Source: Epiperipatus broadwayi (Eukaryota > Onychophora > Udeonychophora > Euonychophora > Peripatidae). Taken from it: a stretch of 64,000 bases of DNA. The stretch covers positions 3,207,230 to 3,271,229 of the forward strand of contig JAQFVV010006215.1 of NCBI GenBank assembly GCA_028023455.1, read 5' to 3'. A program made the position numbers and the translations under genes. The notes beneath the pieces were generated by a model. It worked only from the letters and a program-made list of their open reading frames with translations, did no database searches and was not told the DNA's origin. Shown one piece after another: positions 35,143 to 47,479 of the stretch (within the stretch, counting starts at the first letter, position 1; each line of letters begins with the position of its first letter).

Positions 35143-38100
35143 AAGTTTACTCTAATCAAATCCATTTTATCAGAAGTTTATGTTTTTTATTGTTTAAATT
35201 AGGGAAGAGGTGTTTTTTTTCTTTGTAGTTATCAGCATCTACGAATACAGGCCTAACATTAATACCTTGTGTGTTTTTTGAAAATTCTTGATTTATTTTT
35301 CACAGGTCCAGCAATTTGGGATCATGGTAACTTTGTTTAGTACAAACACAATGTTGGAGCTATTAGGTACTGCATATTTATGACATGGGAATTGTAATGA
35401 ATCATGTAGTGCCTTATTCTGATGTGACAAATGCAGGAAAATAGGTTCTTAACATATTAGTCGGACAGTGATGAAAAATACCAGCACACGCATGTAAATA
35501 CTTCTAGAAACGAAAACAAGTTTTAAAGTGAATATTAGATAACATCCCAATCAGAAGAAAGTTGTTAGTCAAAATGTTGATTTATTATCTAATATTCATT
35601 TAAAAAATTGTTTTCATTTTTAGAAGAATACAAATGTGCTTAATTCGGTTTTTATTTACACCTTTGTTTGTGCCGTTATAATATAAGTGCATAATTTCCT
35701 CCACGTACAAAATGTTGTTTTCTCTTAAGCGTATATCATCAGACTAATATGTAACAACCAGAAAATATATCAAATGTAAAAAAATATTCATAATTTTTAT
35801 CCAAGGAGTTAGAAGTCAACGCTATTTATTTTTACGAATTTGTTGCCTAAGATCTAGAATAAATTTAATATATTTTTATTTTTGCATGACCAAGGGGGGA
35901 GGAGGGGGAATTACCATCCTATTAACTACAACATTTTTTTTTTTTTTTCATATGTCATAGCATCGGCCGGGACGCGAACATTTTGAACTAACAACGCAAG
36001 ACATTTTGAACACAAAAAATTATATTTTTTAAATCTATTCAATGCTTTTGCATTTATCTCACTTTAATAAAGTTTTATAAATCATAGCAATCAATCTGTT
36101 GGTTGTAACAAAAGAATAAATTGTATGGAGTTTATATATTCAATTTCTTCTAATTTATTCATTATCTGGTAAGTGAATAGTCAATAAATTCTTCAGACTT
36201 CGATTCAATGAAGAAAATCGGAAAAATTTAAAGATCTCACAAAATTAAAACTCATCTCCAGCATTTATTCAATATAAACTATAGGTTTGAAATAATTTCT
36301 TATTGGGAAAATTTGTGATCTTGGAATCTTGCCATAACTAGTACCCAAAATTTACCTTATTTTCCATATAATTATTATATATGAATGACATTTCATTCAT
36401 GTGACTGTATTAACTTTACATAGTTCGAGTTTCTGATCACTCTGTTGTTTTTTTTTAATTTTAAACCAATAAAATTACCTTGAAAATTGTATTTTTCATT
36501 TATTCTTACACTTCTATTCATTATCTATCATTTTAGGATGATCAGTAATCTTGTGCTGGAAGATTAAACAGATATTACTACCATTTTAGGATTCTTCAAT
36601 ACCTCAATCATTTTTTCAGAGCTTTCATGTTTATTACTAGAGGAAATGGTTAAAATAACATTGACATTTAAAGTAAATTTCTACCTCAATAAGCATTTTG
36701 GACTGTCTTTGTTTAGGAAAGATATATTTTGATGACTAAGAAAATATATAAAGAGAATAATGGATCAACATATTCTATATGTTGACTTACTTGTGTTTTG
36801 CAGGTTATTTTATATAGTCATCATTAAACTCATTTCTAATATATTTTTCTTTTTTTCTTGGAGTTAGGAATTGCTATATTCCTTTGTGAATAGTTGATGA
36901 TTTACTAAATTTCAGTAAGAATCAGCTAATCATCATTACTTTATTCCAGGAATGGTCTATTAATTAAAAATGTCAGTAGTCCAGGATGAACATTTGATAG
37001 AGAAAAAAATCCATCAGATTCCTTCTAGATCTGCTTCCATTAATAATAATATTTAGTTTAGATAAGATGGATATGAATATTATTTTCAAAAATATATGGA
37101 CATCTACATGAGCAGAGAAATCTAAAATAAAAAATACTATTTTTTTCATATCCATAATGTTCGTATTTGTGATCAAAGTATGATCTAATTTGAACTTAGG
37201 AAATTAAAAAATCTATACACATAATTAATGAAGACACTTTCTGTTCTGCTACCAAAATTAAATTTCCAAGTTTAAGGAAAGAAGTTATGTCCTGATTGCA
37301 TCACAGTATATGTGATTAAATTTCGGCATTATTAAAAAAATTAAATTGACCTACCATTTTCAAATCTTTGTTATTAATTTTTTAAAATCTTTATTTATAT
37401 CAAATATTAGAAAAAATATTATACTTATGAAATATTATGTTCTTTATATTTCCATTACCACTGTAATATTTAAATATTCTACACAAAGTTTAATGATTTT
37501 ATTGATTATATTATATGTGTGTGTGCAGGCATACCTGTAATTAAGGATAGTAAACAACTTTCCCTCAAGCTATGAACAAAAACACATTTAGGAAAGGATC
37601 AAGAATAAAAGTGACTTACCTATTTTTTAAGCTTTTGATACTTATAAATTTATCCTTGCTAAATTCAGAATGGAATTAATCTATTGGCCATATGACAATA
37701 TAGTTTAATCATTATTAAACTAATAAACAATTATACAAAGAATGAGACAGAATCTCACTTTCAATAACTTTGTTTAATAATCAACTCTTCAATTGTTATA
37801 GTGTTGAAAGTCAGAGGAATTTTTTAAAAAAAATGTACTGTATTACCGCCATTTTTCATTTTAATGCTCCGTGCGGGAGGGGGAAGGGTAGATCTATATT
37901 TAAATACTTACTATGTATTAGTCTGTATTTAAGGTTTTGTGATTTTTTTTTTGCCCATCGATAATATCAGCCTTTTTTTCTTTTTTTGTCCATCAATGAT
38001 TTCAGCAATTTTATATTTTTAATTTTTTTCCATTGATGATTTCAGCCTTTTTTGCATAGAAATTTATCACTTGCAGGCTTCTTGGTGGTTCTGCAGTGTC

Positions 38101-40490
38101 ACCTGGTGGCCACAGTACACATCACCGAACACTACCACTTATCCTTACAACATTGGTGAAAGTTTAGAGTGAAAGTAATATAATGGCTGGCAGATGAAAA
38201 TGTGGCATTAATAATTATTAAACCAAAATAATTTTATATTTATAATTATTAACATTTGTTTGACTGGTAAGTTTATAATTATTAACATTTGTTTGATTAT
38301 TAAACAAATTTATTAAAAGAAAAATTCTATCTTCATCCTTGTATAGTTGTTGATTAGTTTAATAAAAAATAATCCTGTATTTTCATCTGGCAAATCATAT
38401 TAATTTTATTCTGACTTTCTACCAATCTTATTAACATAAACGTATATATGTATTAAAATCTTAAAAAATAGTTTCATTCTATTTATCCTCTTTACTAAAT
38501 GTATCCATATTTATTCGTATGCTGAGAGAGACTGATTTTCTCTCTTTAAATACATATATATTAAGCTATGCTAATCTCATGTTTGTATAATATACATATC
38601 TATACTTTATTTCATTATTTCCCCACAAAAATCAACAAATTTTCTAATAATGGATTCTACAGGAAGTGATATCAGACTAATATTAAGGAAACATTCTAGA
38701 TAAAAAAGAAAAACTAAATAATCATAAAGTTAAACAAAAACAGCTGAGAATTATATATATAAATCAATGTTTTGAACATTTGAAAAGGAAGATTATTCAG
38801 TATTAAACTCTTTAAAACTTGCTGAGAGTGCTTTGATCTCTAAGGACAGAATCATGCAGAGTGTGTTGTGAGATTTAAATAAGGTGGGCATTATGCAAAT
38901 GATTAATTTAAATATTCCACTTTTTGGGTAATGAAACACTATTTTATTTTTTGTTCATAGTGTGTGGGTTATTGGAATGAACCATGACTCCTTAATTTTG
39001 CATTTCAGTTATAAATCATAAACTTTTTAATAAGTGAAGAAACATTAGAATAACATTCTGAATAGTCAAAGTTGGATAAACAATATATTCTTTATAGATG
39101 TTTATCAGTATAAAAATAACAAACGGAAAGAAAAGATTACAAACAGATTTTACAACTCTAAATTTGACAAAGTATTGAATAAAAAAATAAACAAATTAGA
39201 AATTCTTAAATTCCAATTTATAAATTCCAAATATGCACTTCCCTATATGAGAGATATCATGATTCATTTCTCAGTCACTCATTTCCTTGCCTTAACCAGT
39301 CATCCAATCACATGGTCGCTCTCTTTATTAGAGTATTATATTTTTTATAACTGCATATTTTTGGTTTTGCAGTAAAGATGAAGGGGCACTAAATTGTAAT
39401 ATTGAATAGGATTTTGTAAAAAAAAAAAAAACAATTGGATGGGAGGAGGTTACTGCAACAATACACACTTCGATTATTGCTATATCTAAAAGTAAAAAAA
39501 AGTTTTTAAAATAAAGGGTGAAAAAAAAAAAATTTAGCCAAACCTATTTTAAATTAATTCTTAATTTGAAATCATTCTCACAAAGATGGACACTAATATA
39601 TATTTCAATATGAATAAAATTTCTGCTTTATGGGCTGACAATGAAGAGATCTATCTGTTTGAAAAATTCAATATTTTTAGAGCTTGCATTTATTGCTTTT
39701 TGATAAGTTATTTTTTTAAAAATTCTAAAGCATAATACAATTAAATATTTCAATCCCATATAATGATTTGACTTTTAGGTATACTCTGACAACAATTTCT
39801 TTTATTAGCTACTGGTTTATTGATGAATATACAAAAACAATTTCAAAATTTTAGCTTAAGAGTAAAACTATAGCTGTCTAACTTCAAAAATTACGTACTA
39901 TTATATAAGCCTATAATTTATTTGAAAAAATATTTGAAATGATCTCTAAATAGAACAATTCTAATGATTGTAAATGATAATAATGGAATAAAAGTGGTAT
40001 TTTGCAAAATAGCCTCTCACAGGATTCAGTTCTTTAATATCTTTTATTTAATATTTTGATTTCACAAAAGAGACTTTGGTTTAAATAAAAGAATATAGTA
40101 AGTTTATTTGCGAAACAGAAAAAAATAAACAAAATCGTTAGTAAATCAACAAATAGTTGAAATGTAATTATAGATCCCCATTTCAGTTATTTTGCAAGTG
40201 TGCTTAAAATGGGGAAAGTATAGGAATTTGTTACCATTGAGCCTTCTGATATTTGATGTCACTATTATTACCCATGTCTTATTAAGAAAGCAATCATTAT
40301 TTTCTAGAACATTTCTTTGTTGAAATGTCCTTGGACAATTCAATGCTTTTATAATGATTATTCTGTAAAAGTATCACTATCAGCAGTTATTTCAAGCCCA
40401 TCATCATGCTGTGAGATAGTACTTGAAGACATTATTATTATTATTATCATGTTTAAAGAAATATAAAACAAACACATTTCTTATAAAACT
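35143..40490. other. Intron sequence with a possible old LINE relic
   Basis: Mostly non-coding. On the minus strand near 37180-36990 a frame reading KFKLDHTLITNTNIMD then LDFSAHVDVHIFLKI weakly resembles the end of a LINE endonuclease (SDH-like). This is too weak to call as a gene. The truncated SINE at 35933 lies here. Nothing else was recognised. Confidence 0.35.
35933..35985 (-). mobile_element. Short tRNA-derived SINE, truncated copy
   Basis: Only the 3' part remains on the minus strand (CCCGGCCGATGCTATGACAT and an A run). The tRNA-like head is missing. Confidence 0.65.
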
Positions 40491-40598
40491 TTTCAAGCAG
40501 GCCCATTAATATATCATATCGTAAGCTTGTGGTTAAAACACCTGTAGAGGTCCTTACTATCGCAGTAAATATTTTCAAGCAGGCCCATTAATATATCA
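40491..40598. repeat. 56-bp FB3-like fragment between identical 26-bp direct repeats
   Basis: TTTCAAGCAGGCCCATTAAT plus ATATCA occurs identically at 40491-40516 and 40573-40598. The 56 bp between contains GTAAGCTTGTGGTTAAAACA and CCTGTAGAGGTCCTTACTAT, matching one arm of the foldback at 49198. Confidence 0.85.
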
Positions 40599-40974
40599 GA
40601 ATCACTTAAATAATCATGAAGAAACTGAGGTTTGTTTAGCACCTATATTTAATTTATAATGACCCAAAACCAAATAATTTGGCATATGGAAATGGTTAAT
40701 CTCTGAAAAGTTTGTGCTGCCCACACAAACCTTCCTCATTTGAAGAGTTGTCAATCTCTTTCTCTAAGATGTAATAAGCATTTGTTGCATAATAAAGTAC
40801 ATGAAGTATCTGGTCATATAGATTACCTTTTTTTTTTATAAGACTTATTTTTTACATGTTCGAAAAAATTTAAAAATAAGAATTTGACATTATTTCACAA
40901 TGCACTTTAATAAAGCTTTGGATTAAAGAGAAATGATGTCTAAGATTGCTGGAGTGTGTAGTATTCCACCAACA

Positions 40975-41176
40975 ACATAATGTACTTGGGTTTTTTTGCA
41001 ACACAATATATTTCACAAATATTCCAGAGTCCAAATATATTGTTATGACAGAATCCAAGGTTGGTGGGATACTACACACTCCACCAATCTTGGATTCTTT
41101 CATAACACAATATATTTGGACTCTGAAATATTTGTGAAATATATTGTGTTGCAACAAAAACCCAAGTACATTATGT
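40975..41176. repeat. Nearly perfect inverted repeat, about 95-bp arms
   Basis: The left arm is 40975-41068 and the right arm 41081-41176, separated by about 12 bp. ACATAATGTACTTGGG at the left end is mirrored by CCCAAGTACATTATGT at the right, and the arms contain GAGTCCAAATATATTGTTAT and its inverse. A partial third copy of the centre lies just upstream (GGAGTGTGTAGTATTCCACC, about 40951). Most likely a foldback MITE. A hairpin RNA source is possible if transcribed. Confidence 0.9.
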
Positions 41177-41671
41177 TAAACTTGCAAAAAATATTGTTGC
41201 AAATTTCTTTAATAATCTGCATTAATAACTGTGATCGATTCTATATTACTCTATTCTAGAGCTATTTATGCAAGCATGGCTAATCGGTGAACCCATTTCC
41301 CAAAAAGACTCAAAAGTACATATACTATCATATAACTGAGTTAACTAATAATTGTCAATTTAGTGACAAGTTTATACAAACAAACAAAAAATGATTTGGA
41401 TTCAAATCCTAAGGTATTTAGAACTATGAGTTCTTATACTGAAATACTATCAAAAAATAAAGGATGATGTCTAAATAGATAAGTATAAATCAGAGCTCAT
41501 CAATAAAAGTAAATAGCTAGAAACTAGATTGAAAATCTGGTCTCCAATGATGATTCATATTTTCATGAAGGATTCTAGGGTAAACTAACATAATGTGGAT
41601 TACTGCTAACATTGCAGATGTTAAACATAAGTTTAGAATCATGAGATGCTATATTTTTGGTAAATGCCATT

Positions 41672-41785
41672 CTTTTTTTTCCATATGTCAAAGCATCGGC
41701 CAGGAAGCGAACCCACAACAACCGTCTGCAAGCAACTGCTTGCTTGCAAGATGGCTGCGCTGACCTCTCGTCTACCAATGCTTGA
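41672..41785 (-). mobile_element. Short tRNA-derived SINE, copy 3
   Basis: The minus strand runs from AAGCATTGGTAGACGAGAGG to GCCGATGCTTTGACATATGG and an A tail. The anticodon-arm region is extended by an internal duplication (CAAGCAAGCAGTTGCTTGCA). Confidence 0.73.
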
Positions 41786-42900
41786 CTGCATTCTTTAATC
41801 ATGTTTTTATAAAAGAAGTTTTGTTATTTAGTATTGCACTTATTTAAAAAAAATTCAGAGTGCAAAACACATAACTAAGCATCTGATCCCTTTTTGGTTT
41901 CTGACCACAATTAATATAAAGGTAGATGAGTACATTTTATATCAAATTTTAACAAAAGTTTTAGAAGTTAATCTTTTCCAATACTGGTTTACAGAGAGAG
42001 TTCTGGCAAATGTGTAATGGAGGCAAATGCCAGATTACACCATATGATTATTTATCATTAATATTTAAAACGTTCAGTGCTACCATTACTTTTATTTTTT
42101 GTTAATTTAAAATTAGCTTTTGAAAAAATAATAATTAAATCTAATTTTTCCAATTATTTAGGGAGTCATTTTTTGTTACTTTATCCAAGTTAATATTTTT
42201 GAATAGACTGTGACCAGTATATCATCAATATTTCTATAAAAGGCATTAGCTTTATCAATACCATATAAAATTGGCATTATTTACTTTTGAAATTTTGCAA
42301 AAAATTCTATATCAGCTGCTTCTGTGATGCACCTAAAATATATTGTACCATCTTAGTTTAGATTAACCTGGAATTATTATATTCCTAGGAAAAAAAAATG
42401 TTTATTTATTTATTTTTCAATTGCTTTGAAAGATCAAATGATTCACTTTATTGATAAATGATTATTGATAATACAGCATAATATAAAATATGACATTCAT
42501 GATTTTTTAAATTTTAATTTGCTTAACAGATAGTGTATCAAATCGTATATGTAATAAAGTAGAAAAATTGGATAGATTAAAATACTTAGAGATAAAGTCA
42601 TTTATTAATATTTTATTTTACTGCATACATAAACATAAATAAATAAATAATAAATTATTATTTATGTGTATATGCAGGTATGTGTGCATTTTTTGTGTGT
42701 TTATACAATTGAAACAATTATTATTTTACAAACTGTTTATTTATTTAAAAGACACTTTTAGTTCATGAAACACTTCTGTATTTAAAAAACTCTTTATCAA
42801 GTTAAATTTTGACTCTTTATAACAATGATTGTAGAAATGAGTGAAACTATGGAAACAGTATCTATGCTAGTGACATCAATATTTTCATCATGGGATCGAA

Positions 42901-42922
42901 CTCTCTCTCTCTCTCTCTCTCT
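42901..42922. repeat. (CT)11 microsatellite
   Basis: An uninterrupted run of CT dinucleotides. Confidence 0.95.
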
Positions 42923-43559
42923 TGTTTATGCCTCTTTTGTAAACAAAAATTCAAAGTGTTTTATATAAAAGTTTATAATTAACTTACAGTATAATAATGA
43001 TTGGCTAAATAAAAAAAACATTTGCTCCAAAACATGTTGTCTTTTGAGAGATCTGGAAACACTTTAGAATAAAATGGTCCTGAAGTGTAAGCTATTAATG
43101 TTTGAAGAAATATTAAATGCTCTCCATGTTACAAAAATATACATTTCCCATAAATAAGTAAAAAATGATTATAAAGTGAAATGTATAAGTTTGAAGATCT
43201 AATTTATCAGAAAAGGATAAAATAATGTTTATTTTCATGTAAAAATTGAAATAATAAAATTATAAAAATTTGTCATGGGATATACTATTTAAAAATGCTT
43301 ACTTCATTAATTGGATAAAGTTCTATTCCTGAACAATGTTTTTTGGAATCTAGATGAACTGCTAATATATTTGTTTAAAGAATTGTTGTCTTGCCTTAGA
43401 AGTAATAAGAAGTATCATAACTTGTGAATTATAATTTTGTATAGTATATTATTTTATTATAATTGTGCTTATATTAATAAATGTGTTTTAATTGAATAAT
43501 CCATGTAAGGGATATCCAATGATCTATGAAAAATATACTAGATTTTATGGTTTATTATA

Positions 43560-43855
43560 ATATATATAATATAATGAGCATGCTAAAAGCTCTAAACAAG
43601 CTTTTTCGATAATACTGGAAGAGAAAGCATTTAAAATCTCTATCTAGAATTATCCCTATCCCCAACAAGTTTTGAGCTGATGGCTTTCTTCAGTGAGGTG
43701 CTACTCAGACACTAGATAGAGATTTTAAATGCTTTCTCTTCTGGCATTTATCATAAAAGTTTGTTTAGAGCTATTAGCATGCTCATTATATTACATTTGT
43801 AGTACAAACTTATTAAGTTAAGTCACATGATGTATGACTTGATTTTCTTTATATA
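43560..43855. mobile_element. FB2 foldback MITE, copy 2
   Basis: The arms contain TAATGAGCATGCTAAAAGCT and the inverse AGCTATTAGCATGCTCATTA. Inner arms have GAAAGCATTTAAAATCTCTA and its inverse with CACTAGATAGAGATTTTAAA. The right flank contains TTAAGTTAAGTCACATGATG, matching the inverted flank of the 11195 copy. It ends about 20 bp before the RTE-like LINE. Confidence 0.83.
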
Positions 43856-43878
43856 TATATATATATAACTACTCAAAC

Positions 43879-46800
43879 AACACCAACATGCATTAGCCAG
43901 CGTGGTGAGTTTATTGGCTTTTTACCTCTGAGTTTAAGATCAAGAAACACCATGGTCTTTCTTCTCAGTGCCTGATAAGGCAGAATGAATGTTTGTGTAA
44001 ATGATAAATATTTTTCCAATACATATATACAATTATGACAGACAAAAATAAAGCATGGCCCTTATTCCCAGGAGGCTGTAAAGTCACCAACCAAGGCAGC
44101 GGTTGGTGGCTGAAGGCGGAGGGTGCTAAGAATCCCCTGATTGTGGACCCAGGCTACCATTTGATGACGACTTTTTATTTAGGTACTTACAACTGCAGAT
44201 CACTTTCAAGTGAAGGAAGATTGCAAGAATTAGAAGAAGAACTGTCTTATATTAAATGGGACATTATTGGACTTTGTGAAGTTAGAAGAAAAGGAGAAGA
44301 AACAATTGATTTAAAAAGTGGACATGTACTCTATTATAAAGGCACACATATTGGAAATACAAGTGGAGTAGGATTCATTATAAATAAAAAGTGGAAGAAC
44401 AATATTGTGGAGATTGATGGTGTATCGGACAGAGTGGCAAGATTAGTTATACAACTTAATAGCAGATACCAAATGCAGATAATTCAGGTTTATGCCCCAA
44501 CAAGTTCTCATAGTGATGAAGTAGTAGAAGATTTTTATATGGATGTACAAAATGCTTTTAATCAAAGTAAGCAACATTTTAAAATTGTTATGAAAGACTT
44601 TAATGCTAGAATTGGTAGACAAATGAAAGATGAAATTGCTGTAGGTAATTTTGGTTATGGTAATAGAAATGAGAGAGGACATAGACTTGTGGAGTTTGTA
44701 GAAAAAGAAAAAGTTTATATTATGAATTCATTTTTTGAGAAAAATGTTAAAAGGAAATGGACATGGAAGCATCCAAATGAAGGTACAGCAGAATTGGATT
44801 ATATTTTGACTAACAGAAAATACATATTTCAAGATTGTAATGTTCTTAATAAATTTAACACAGGAAGTGATCATCGATTAGTAAGGTGTAAGTTACGCGT
44901 TAATGTAAAACTAGAGAGACAAAAATTATTGAGAAAAACAATATTTACAGTTGATATTCCTAATCTTCAGAAACATTCTAATGAATTTAAATTAGAACTT
45001 ACAAATAGGTTTCAAGTGTTAGGAGATTTTGAACATGATTCAGATTTGAATGAAATTAATATGAAAATAACTGATACACTTTTAAAAACTGCAACAAAGA
45101 TAGCTGGTAGAAAAAAGCAGCAATTGACTAATAAAATTTCTACTGAGACTAGAGAATTTATGAAGAAAAGAAGGAATATGAAGATATACAAAAATGATGT
45201 ATTAAAAAGAATTGAATATCTCGAATTTTGTAAAATGGTACAGAAAAGAGTTGAAAATGATATAAGAAAGTATAACTGTGAAATAGCAAGGAAAGCTGTA
45301 GAAGAAAATAAAAGTCTCAAAAATGTTAAACAACATTTTGGTATTGGTAGGAAATTTATATCTGCAATAAGAAAAAAAGATGGAATTATTACTAAAAAGA
45401 GAGATGACATCATGAAATTGGTAGAAGATTTTTATCAAGAATTATATAGTAATAAAGAACAAGTACCTCCTATATCTATTACATCTTCCAAATTGCCCAG
45501 AATTTTAAATGAAGAAGTGAGACATGCAATTAAGTGTATGAAGAAAGGAAAGGCTCCAGGAAATGATGGAATTATAATTGATATATTAAAAGAAGCAGAT
45601 GAAGAAATAGAAACAATTTTAGCAAAGTTATATACAAAATGTCTAAATGATAAAGATGTACCAGAAGATTGGAAGAATGCAGTAATAATATTAATATTTA
45701 AAAAAGGTGATAAAGAAGATATTAGAAATTACAGACCTATCAGCCTTTTATCAGTTTTATATAAAAATTTTACCAAGATAATTACAACTCGTCTACAGAG
45801 AACTTTGGATTTCCACCAACCAAGAGAACAAGCTGGATTTAAAAGTGGTTTTAGTACAATAGATCATATCCAGGTATTGAGAGAAGTCATAGAAAGGACA
45901 AACAAATATGAGTTGTCATTATGTTTTGGATTTGTAGATTATGAAAAGGCATTCGATTCTATACACATTTCTTCAGTGATTAAAGCATTGGATCATCAAG
46001 GTATAGATCCAGGATATTGTCATATTTTAAAGAATATTTATAAAAATGCAACAGCAACAATTAGATTACATAATAATACTGGAAAAATTAACATTGAGAA
46101 AGGTGTAAGACAAGGTGACTCCATATCTCCAAAACTCTTTACAGCAGTGCTGCAATAAGTATTTTGTGGATTAAAATGGGAAACTAAAGGAGTGAAAGTA
46201 AATGGAGAGTATTTAAGTCATTTAGATTTCGTAGATGATGTAGTTGTTTTTGCAAATAATGCTTCAGAGCTGCAGGAAATGTTGCAGGAGTTATCAGATG
46301 AAAGTAGAAAAGTAGGACTAAAGACAAATGTTAAAAAGACTAAAGTAATGTTTAATCGATTTGCTCAAAATATGAAAATAAAGATTGATTATGAAGAATT
46401 AGAAGAAGTTAACAGTTACAAATACCTTGGTCAGATTATTAATACAGATGGAAACATAATGGAGGAAATTAATCATAGAATTAAACTTGGTTGGAGTGCT
46501 TTTGGTAGAAATAACTTGATACTAAAAGGAAATATGCCTATGTGTTTGAAAAGGATGGTTTTTAACAAATGTGTTTTACCAGTTCTTACTTATGGATCTG
46601 AGACTTGGACACTTAATAGAAGAGCAATACAGAGACTTCAGACCACTCAAAGGAGTATGGAGAGATGCATGTTGGGAGTAACAAGAAGAGATCGAAAACG
46701 CAATGTATGGGTAAGACAACAAACAGGTGTTACTGACCTCATTGAAAAAATTAAAAAACTGAAATGGAGTTGGGCTGGACATATTGCTAGAAGAGATGAT

Positions 46801-47003
46801 AATAGATGGACAATTGAAATTTTAAACTGGATTCCAAGAGATTGTAAAAGACCCAGAAAGAGACCACATGTGAGATGGATGGATGAAATAAGAAAATGTG
46901 CAGGGGTGTTGTGGAGAAGAGAAGCTAAAGATCGGAGAAGATGGATTAAACTTGGAGAGACCTTCATCCTGCAGTGGATTGATAATGGTTGATGATGATG
47001 ATG
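43879..47003 (+). mobile_element. Full-length RTE-like non-LTR retrotransposon (LINE)
   Basis: A 3125-bp element bounded by a perfect 12-bp target-site duplication, AACTACTCAAAC, at 43867-43878 and 47004-47015. It has a short 5' leader of about 155 bp, one long frame for an endonuclease plus reverse transcriptase (44035-46992), almost no 3' UTR, and a 3' end of GAT/TGA triplet repeats just before the duplication. The triplet-repeat tail in place of poly(A) and the single ORF are characteristic of the RTE clade. The intact duplication and nearly open frame show a recent insertion compared with every other LINE in the window. It sits in the 15.3-kb intron of the CPE-like gene, on the opposite strand. 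Confidence 0.93.
44035..46992 (+). pseudogene. RTE-like endonuclease/reverse transcriptase polyprotein, one nonsense codon
   Basis: One frame of about 985 codons is interrupted only by TAA at 46156-46158 (codon 708). The downstream part is in the same frame. Seen in order: an AP-endonuclease domain with YNCRSLS (about residue 52), LCEVRRKG (about 81), VYAPTS, DFNARIG (Asp at 188) and SDHRLV (about 278). The reverse transcriptase follows with KAPGNDG (about 512), NYRPISLL, QAGFKSGFSTIDHIQ, FVDYEKAFDS (catalytic Asp 635), GVRQGDSISPKLF, and FVDDVVVF (catalytic pair about 734-735). The usual FADD reads FVDD here. The stop falls between RQGDSISPK and FVDD, where relatives usually have Glu or Gln, so a single substitution is likely. 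The C-terminal part has YLGQII and a Trp/Arg-rich tail (RWMDEIRKC). Start choice: first Met of the frame. As encoded it would yield a protein lacking the catalytic DD. Confidence 0.92.
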
Positions 47004-47479
47004 AACTACTCAAACTTCATATTTAAAGCATCATTAATTATTTCAGGCTATTGTATAAATATCTACAAATGTAAACACTTTTATCTTTATCACTATATAA
47101 AACCACTCATCATTAAACAATCCACTATTTCCCCAATACTTTTTCTATCCACACATAATTTTATATTTATTTTGGTTGTTTAAATAAAATAAACACAATC
47201 ATATAATAATTCTTTGATTTAACTCAATTAAGTTCAACATATTTTCAATAATTTTCAATTATACAAACATTTAAAATCTGATCAATCACATTCCTTTGAC
47301 ATATTTTTAATCAATCTTACTTACCAATGTATAGAATAATATTTTATTCAAAATTAGAAAAATTATATTTTTTATTCACAATTCGATTAATTTTTTTCAA
47401 TTTAAATCATTATTAATTAAAATAAATGAAAAGACTCTTATCAAAACAAATCTATTTATAGCAATTAGATATTGCTGGA

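Larger units (their letters stand above)
41177..43559. other. Intron sequence with SINE and microsatellite only
   Basis: Apart from the SINE at 41672 and the (CT)n run at 42901, no exon-like or element-like signal is visible. Confidence 0.5.

Noticed and set aside
36973-37176. LINE endonuclease exon
   Set aside because: Resemblance to an SDH-type endonuclease end is weak (FSAHVD) and no neighbouring motif could be placed, so it is noted only as a possible relic.
45012-45413. 133-codon minus-strand frame
   Set aside because: It is hydrophobic noise antisense to the LINE polyprotein.
46647-46967. 106-codon minus-strand frame
   Set aside because: It is antisense to the LINE C-terminal region and has no known motif.
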